Shown here: one piece after another, positions 60,546 through 64,000 of the stretch
Position numbering within the stretch: the first letter of the stretch is position 1
Layout: every line of letters starts with the position of its first letter
DNA from: Candidatus Methylomicrobium oryzae
GTDB lineage: Bacteria > Pseudomonadota > Gammaproteobacteria > Methylococcales > Methylomonadaceae
NCBI RefSeq assembly: GCF_016745425.1
Contig: NZ_JAERVK010000003.1
Location: 276,370 to 340,369, forward strand
DNA length: 64,000 bases
Direction: 5' to 3'
Made by a program: the position numbers and the translations under genes
Notes under the pieces: generated by a model
Told to the model about the DNA's origin: nothing
The model's database searches: none
The model's input: only the letters and a program-made list of their open reading frames with translations

Positions 60546-61997
60546 ATGATTTTGACGATTTTCCATATCTTCGGCTTGGTCACGATGGGTTTCAGCGGCC
60601 TGATGGCGACCTGTCTGATGACATCGTATTTCGCCGACGACGGCGCGACATCGGCTTTTTTTCGAGGGACAATCATTACTTTGTTGGCTGGCGCCTTGCT
60701 GTTTTTCCCGACGCTTCGGATTCCCAAGAAAGTCTCGCGGCAGACCGGTTTTTTGCTGGTCGCGATCACCTGGTCGCTTACACCGATCTTCTGCACGCTG
60801 CCGCTCTTATATTATTTCCCAGGCATGGGCTTTATCGATGCGTATTTCGAAGTGGCTTCGGGCCTTACGACCACCGGCGCGACCCTGTTGTCGGGCCTGG
60901 ACCAACTGCCGATGTCGATCAATCTGTGGCGGCATGAGCTGAACTGGATCGCCGGGATGGGCATCATCATTTTCGCGGTGGCGATCTTGCCGATTTTGGG
61001 CATCGGCGGCATGCAGCTCTATATCGCCGAAACGCCGGGTTCGGTCAAGGAATCGGATTTGCCGCCGCGGATCGCACAGGCCGCGAAAGCGCTGTGGATG
61101 GTCTATGCGGGCATTTCGGTCGCGTGCATATTGGCTTTGAAGCTGGCCGGAATGGATTGGTTCGACGCGATCTGCCATGCGTTCGCGGCGATGAGTCTCG
61201 GCGGTTTTTCGACGCACGATCAGAACGTCGGTTTTTTTAACTCGTTGCCGATCGAGATTGTGCTGACCATCTTTCAATTGATTGCCGCGATCAACTTTGC
61301 GACCCACTTTATCGCGATACGTAAACTTTCGTTCAAGCCTTATGCGGTCGATATGGAGGCGCGCGCCTTTTTGACGCTGGTGCTCGGGAGTTGTGCGGTA
61401 TCGGCGGCGGTACTGTGGCAGGCAGGGACTTATAGCGATTATTGGACGGCGTTGCGCCATGCGACCTTCAATTTGGTTACGATCGCCACCGATTGCGGCT
61501 TTGCGACTCAGGATTTCAACCAATGGCCGATTTTCGTGCCGATGTGGATGCTGTTCCTCAGTTGCCTCTCGGCCTCGTCCGGGTCCACCGGCGGCGGTAT
61601 CCGGATGATCCGCACGATTATCCTGTTGAAACAGGCGCGCCTGGAGCTGTTCAAATTCATCCACCCACAGGCGATCCGGCCATTGAAAATCGGCGACCAA
61701 GTGATCAACAATGCGATCGTGACCTCGGTGACCGGTTTCATTTTCATGTACTTCATGTGCGTTGTGATCCTGGTGTTCACGCTGCTCCTGAGCGGAATGG
61801 ATTTTATCAGTGCGCTGTCCGCGGTGATCGCCTGCTTCAACAACGCGGGCCCCGGCTTGAACCAAGTGGGCCCTGCGACCAATTATGCCAGCCTGACCGA
61901 TTTCCAGACCGCCGTGTGCAGCTTTGCAATGCTGCTCGGGCGCGTACAGATCTTCTCGATCATCATCCTGTTTTTGCCCGAATTCTGGAAAAAATAA
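60546..61997 (+). CDS. trkH: Trk potassium uptake protein TrkH
   Basis: 483 residues, four pore-loop units as in the TrkH/KtrB family: ASGLTTTGATLLSGLD, AFAAMSLGGFSTHDQ, FNLVTIATDCGFATQDF and IACFNNAGPGLNQVGPA. Forms the membrane channel; pairs with TrkA. Convergent with xseA, 14 bp apart. Confidence 0.95.
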   Translation: MILTIFHIFGLVTMGFSGLMATCLMTSYFADDGATSAFFRGTIITLLAGALLFFPTLRIPKKVSRQTGFLLVAITWSLTPIFCTLPLLYYFPGMGFIDAYFEVASGLTTTGATLLSGLDQLPMSINLWRHELNWIAGMGIIIFAVAILPILGIGGMQLYIAETPGSVKESDLPPRIAQAAKALWMVYAGISVACILALKLAGMDWFDAICHAFAAMSLGGFSTHDQNVGFFNSLPIEIVLTIFQLIAAINFATHFIAIRKLSFKPYAVDMEARAFLTLVLGSCAVSAAVLWQAGTYSDYWTALRHATFNLVTIATDCGFATQDFNQWPIFVPMWMLFLSCLSASSGSTGGGIRMIRTIILLKQARLELFKFIHPQAIRPLKIGDQVINNAIVTSVTGFIFMYFMCVVILVFTLLLSGMDFISALSAVIACFNNAGPGLNQVGPATNYASLTDFQTAVCSFAMLLGRVQIFSIIILFLPEFWKK

Positions 61998-62011
61998 GAG
62001 CGGCCTGATTT

Positions 62012-63364
62012 TTAGCCGTTCAATATGTCCACGACTTCGCTGACGAATCGGCCGTCGGCAAGCCGCGTTTGAATCCTGTCGCCTGCAGCAAGCTGCCGGG
62101 TGGAGCGGACGAGACGGCCGCTTTTCGTCTCGGTTACCAGCGCATAGCCCCGGCTCAGGGTCGCGAGCGGGCTGACTGCATGCAAAGTCTGGCTGGTGTT
62201 CGCCAGTTTGAGCCGGTTCTGTTCCAGCTTGTTTTGCATCGCGCGCTGCAGGCGCTGGCCCAGATACTGTTGCCGCTGCTGTTGGCTGCGCAGCCGGGCG
62301 GCCGGATTAAACTGCCATAATTTGGCGTTCGCGGCGGCAAGCTGATGAAGGTGTTGCTGCTGCTTGCGCAGCATTCCCTGCGTCAGGCGCAACGCCAGTT
62401 CGTCCAACCGCTGCGCGTTGCGCCTGAGTTTTTGTCCGGGATGCTGCTGCTTTAAGCGTTTGCCGAGCCATTCCAGGCGTTGATGCGTGCCTGTCAGTTT
62501 GCGCTGCAGGAATTGTTCGAGGCGTTTGTCCAATTGCATGAAAGCGTTCAGCCACTGCTGCCGGTCCGGCGTGGCATGTTCGGCGGCTGCGCTCGGGGTT
62601 GCGGCGCGCAGGTCGGCCGCGAAGTCGGCGATCGTCACATCCGTTTCGTGGCCGATTCCGGAAATGACCGGAATCGAGCTCGCGGCAATCGCGCGCGCGA
62701 CGATTTCTTCATTGAAGGCCTGCAAGTCTTCGAGCGATCCGCCGCCGCGCGCGACGATCAGCACATCGCAGTCCGCGTGCCGGTTGGCGATATCGATCGC
62801 CGCGGCCACTTCGAGTTTGGCATTGGCGCCTTGGACCGAGGCCGGATAGATGATTACCGGAATGGCCGGAAAGCGGCGTTTCAGTACGCTGAGAATGTCG
62901 CGAAGCGCGGCGCCGGTGGGCGAGGTGACGATGCCGATTGCCCGCGGCAGGCGCGGGAGGCTTTTTTTGCGGGACGGATCGAACAGCCCTTCTTCGGACA
63001 GTTTCCAGCACAAGGCTTCGAAAGCCCGCCGCAGGGCGCCGTCGCCCGCCGCCTCCAGGCGTTCGACGATTAATTGGTAATCGCCGCGCGGTTCGTACAG
63101 GCTGACCTCGGCCCTGACGATCACCTTCATTCCGTTGACGGGCTTGCAGCGCAGCCCGCGCTGCTGATTTTTGAATAGCGCGCACCGCACCTGCGCGCCC
63201 GCATCTTTCAACGAGAAATACAGGTGGCCGGACGATGGAGCGCTGAGATTGGAGATTTCGCCTTCGACCCAGACCATCAAAAAATGTTCGCCAAGCGCAA
63301 GCGCGGCTGCGCGGTTCAGTTCCGAGACGGTATAAATTCGGGGTTGTAAGGGGATCGCGTTCAT
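62012..63364 (-). CDS. xseA: Exodeoxyribonuclease VII large subunit
   Basis: 450 residues from ATG at 63364 (MNAIPLQPRIYTVSELNRAA). N-terminal OB fold (VWVEGEISNLSAPSSGHLYFSLKD), then the catalytic domain with VTSPTGAALRDILSVLKRR and DVLIVARGGGSLEDLQAFNEE, GIGHETDVTIADFAADLRAATPSAAAE, then a long coiled coil and the C-terminal SRGYALV segment. Degrades single-stranded DNA together with XseB, not present here. An upstream ATG at 63382 is less likely. Confidence 0.95.
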   Translation of the reverse strand: MNAIPLQPRIYTVSELNRAAALALGEHFLMVWVEGEISNLSAPSSGHLYFSLKDAGAQVRCALFKNQQRGLRCKPVNGMKVIVRAEVSLYEPRGDYQLIVERLEAAGDGALRRAFEALCWKLSEEGLFDPSRKKSLPRLPRAIGIVTSPTGAALRDILSVLKRRFPAIPVIIYPASVQGANAKLEVAAAIDIANRHADCDVLIVARGGGSLEDLQAFNEEIVARAIAASSIPVISGIGHETDVTIADFAADLRAATPSAAAEHATPDRQQWLNAFMQLDKRLEQFLQRKLTGTHQRLEWLGKRLKQQHPGQKLRRNAQRLDELALRLTQGMLRKQQQHLHQLAAANAKLWQFNPAARLRSQQQRQQYLGQRLQRAMQNKLEQNRLKLANTSQTLHAVSPLATLSRGYALVTETKSGRLVRSTRQLAAGDRIQTRLADGRFVSEVVDILNG

Positions 63365-63456
63365 TGCACGGCATTCTATCATTTTTAAAATCGTTCAGTT
63401 CGGGTTCAACTTGCCGGGATTAATCTGTTGCCGTCATCGACAAATAGAGACAGATC

Positions 63457-63846
63457 ATGAAAATTATCAAAATTTTGGCGTTGCTGGGCGGCTTATTCCT
63501 GATCGGCAACGCCGAGGCGCATTACGATTCGCATTACCGTGATTACCGCGACGGCTCGGGATTTCACGGCCATCGGGGAGGCGCTAGAATCAACACAGAA
63601 CAGTGGCGGCAGCGTCAGCGTATCGAAGGCGGACTGACAAGAGGACAGTTAACGCCTTACGAATATGCCCAGCTGGCACGTCAGCAGCGGCATATCGAGC
63701 GGGTCGAACGCCGCTTCAAGCAGGATGGCCGTCTGGACTGGCGGGAGCGGCAGATACTGAAGGAAAAGCTCACGCGGGCTTCGGAAGATATCCGCTATTT
63801 CAAGCATAACGACCGCTATTACGGGGGCAATCGTTTTTACCGCTAA
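63457..63846 (+). CDS. Small secreted basic protein
   Basis: 129 residues. Signal peptide MKIIKILALLGGLFLIGNAEA, then a His/Tyr/Arg-rich stretch (HYDSHYRDYRDG) and helices (INTEQWRQRQRIEGGLTRGQLTPYEYAQLARQQRHIERVERRF) with an acidic-basic pattern. Similar small periplasmic proteins with the RQRIxxGLxxGxLTxxE motif are common in proteobacteria; function not known. Starts after AGACAGATC. Confidence 0.7.
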   Translation: MKIIKILALLGGLFLIGNAEAHYDSHYRDYRDGSGFHGHRGGARINTEQWRQRQRIEGGLTRGQLTPYEYAQLARQQRHIERVERRFKQDGRLDWRERQILKEKLTRASEDIRYFKHNDRYYGGNRFYR

Positions 63847-63859
63847 GGGTTTCGCCAAA

Positions 63860-64000
63860 AACAACTTTCCCCCTTTGAAAAAGGGAAACTTCGTCAAAAA
63901 CACCTCCCCCTTTGAAAAAGGGGGATCGAGGGGGATTTATTTAAAAAAATCTCCCCTAACCCCTCGGCAATCGCTCCTGCATTGCCCTACCTCCTGCATC
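63860..64000. repeat. Dispersed repeat, CCCCCTTTGAAAAAGGGGG family
   Basis: CCCCCTTTGAAAAAGGG occurs at about 63870 and again at about 63907, followed by GATCGAGGGGGATTTAT, CTCCCCTAACCCCTCGG and CCTACCTCCTGCATC. The same modules in the same order are at 57.76-57.87 kb and (inverted, rearranged) at 46.0-46.2 kb. The copy runs to the window edge. Confidence 0.6.

Overview
The window reads as chromosome of a gammaproteobacterial methylotroph, most likely a methanotroph of the Methylococcales. The evidence is a formaldehyde-activating enzyme (fae), a complete E. coli-type nuo operon with fused nuoCD, the block lepA-lepB-DUF4845-rnc-era-recO-pdxJ in typical gammaproteobacterial order, and a MauG/cytochrome c peroxidase-type protein. 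The genus is inference; no rRNA or tRNA gene was seen.

Layout. 1-4.1 kb: minus-strand amino-acid genes argD-argF, an SH3-domain envelope protein and ilvD (cut by the window edge). 4.2-16.4 kb: mixed genes: grxD, a polytopic membrane protein with a C-terminal TIR/deoxyribosyltransferase-like domain, a SCO/di-haem peroxidase fusion, a phosphoesterase, a fatty-acid hydroxylase/glycosyltransferase pair, aqpZ, a membrane patatin-like lipase, a PepSY protein, and the pair rhodanese-fae. 16.9-32.5 kb: a DUF1348 gene, then the whole nuoA-N operon on the minus strand.

33.4-45.2 kb holds a CRISPR-Cas locus whose gene set (cas1, cas2-3, then three genes in the positions of cas7fv, cas5fv and cas6f, with no cas8f) fits the minimal subtype I-F2 (I-Fv). 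It is followed by a leader and an array of 71 repeats. An 878-bp IS5-family element (IS427-type ends, TTA duplication) sits inside one repeat and separates the last four repeats from the rest. A 42-residue membrane protein and a repeat-rich gap follow.

46.4-64 kb: an APH-type kinase, the lepA-pdxJ block with a PP2C phosphatase, then on the minus strand pyrF, a TauE/SafE-like membrane protein and a sigma-54 activator, a Tyr/Gly-rich lipoprotein, the potassium uptake pair trkA-trkH, xseA, and a small secreted basic protein. Intergenic gaps carry several families of dispersed palindromic repeats, one of them inside the nuo operon between nuoK and nuoL and a composite one between nuoA and cas1.

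Functional themes: C1 metabolism (fae), respiration (complex I), redox and metal handling (SCO/peroxidase, TauE/SafE, PepSY), ion homeostasis (Trk), and defence (CRISPR-Cas, perhaps the TIR-like membrane protein).
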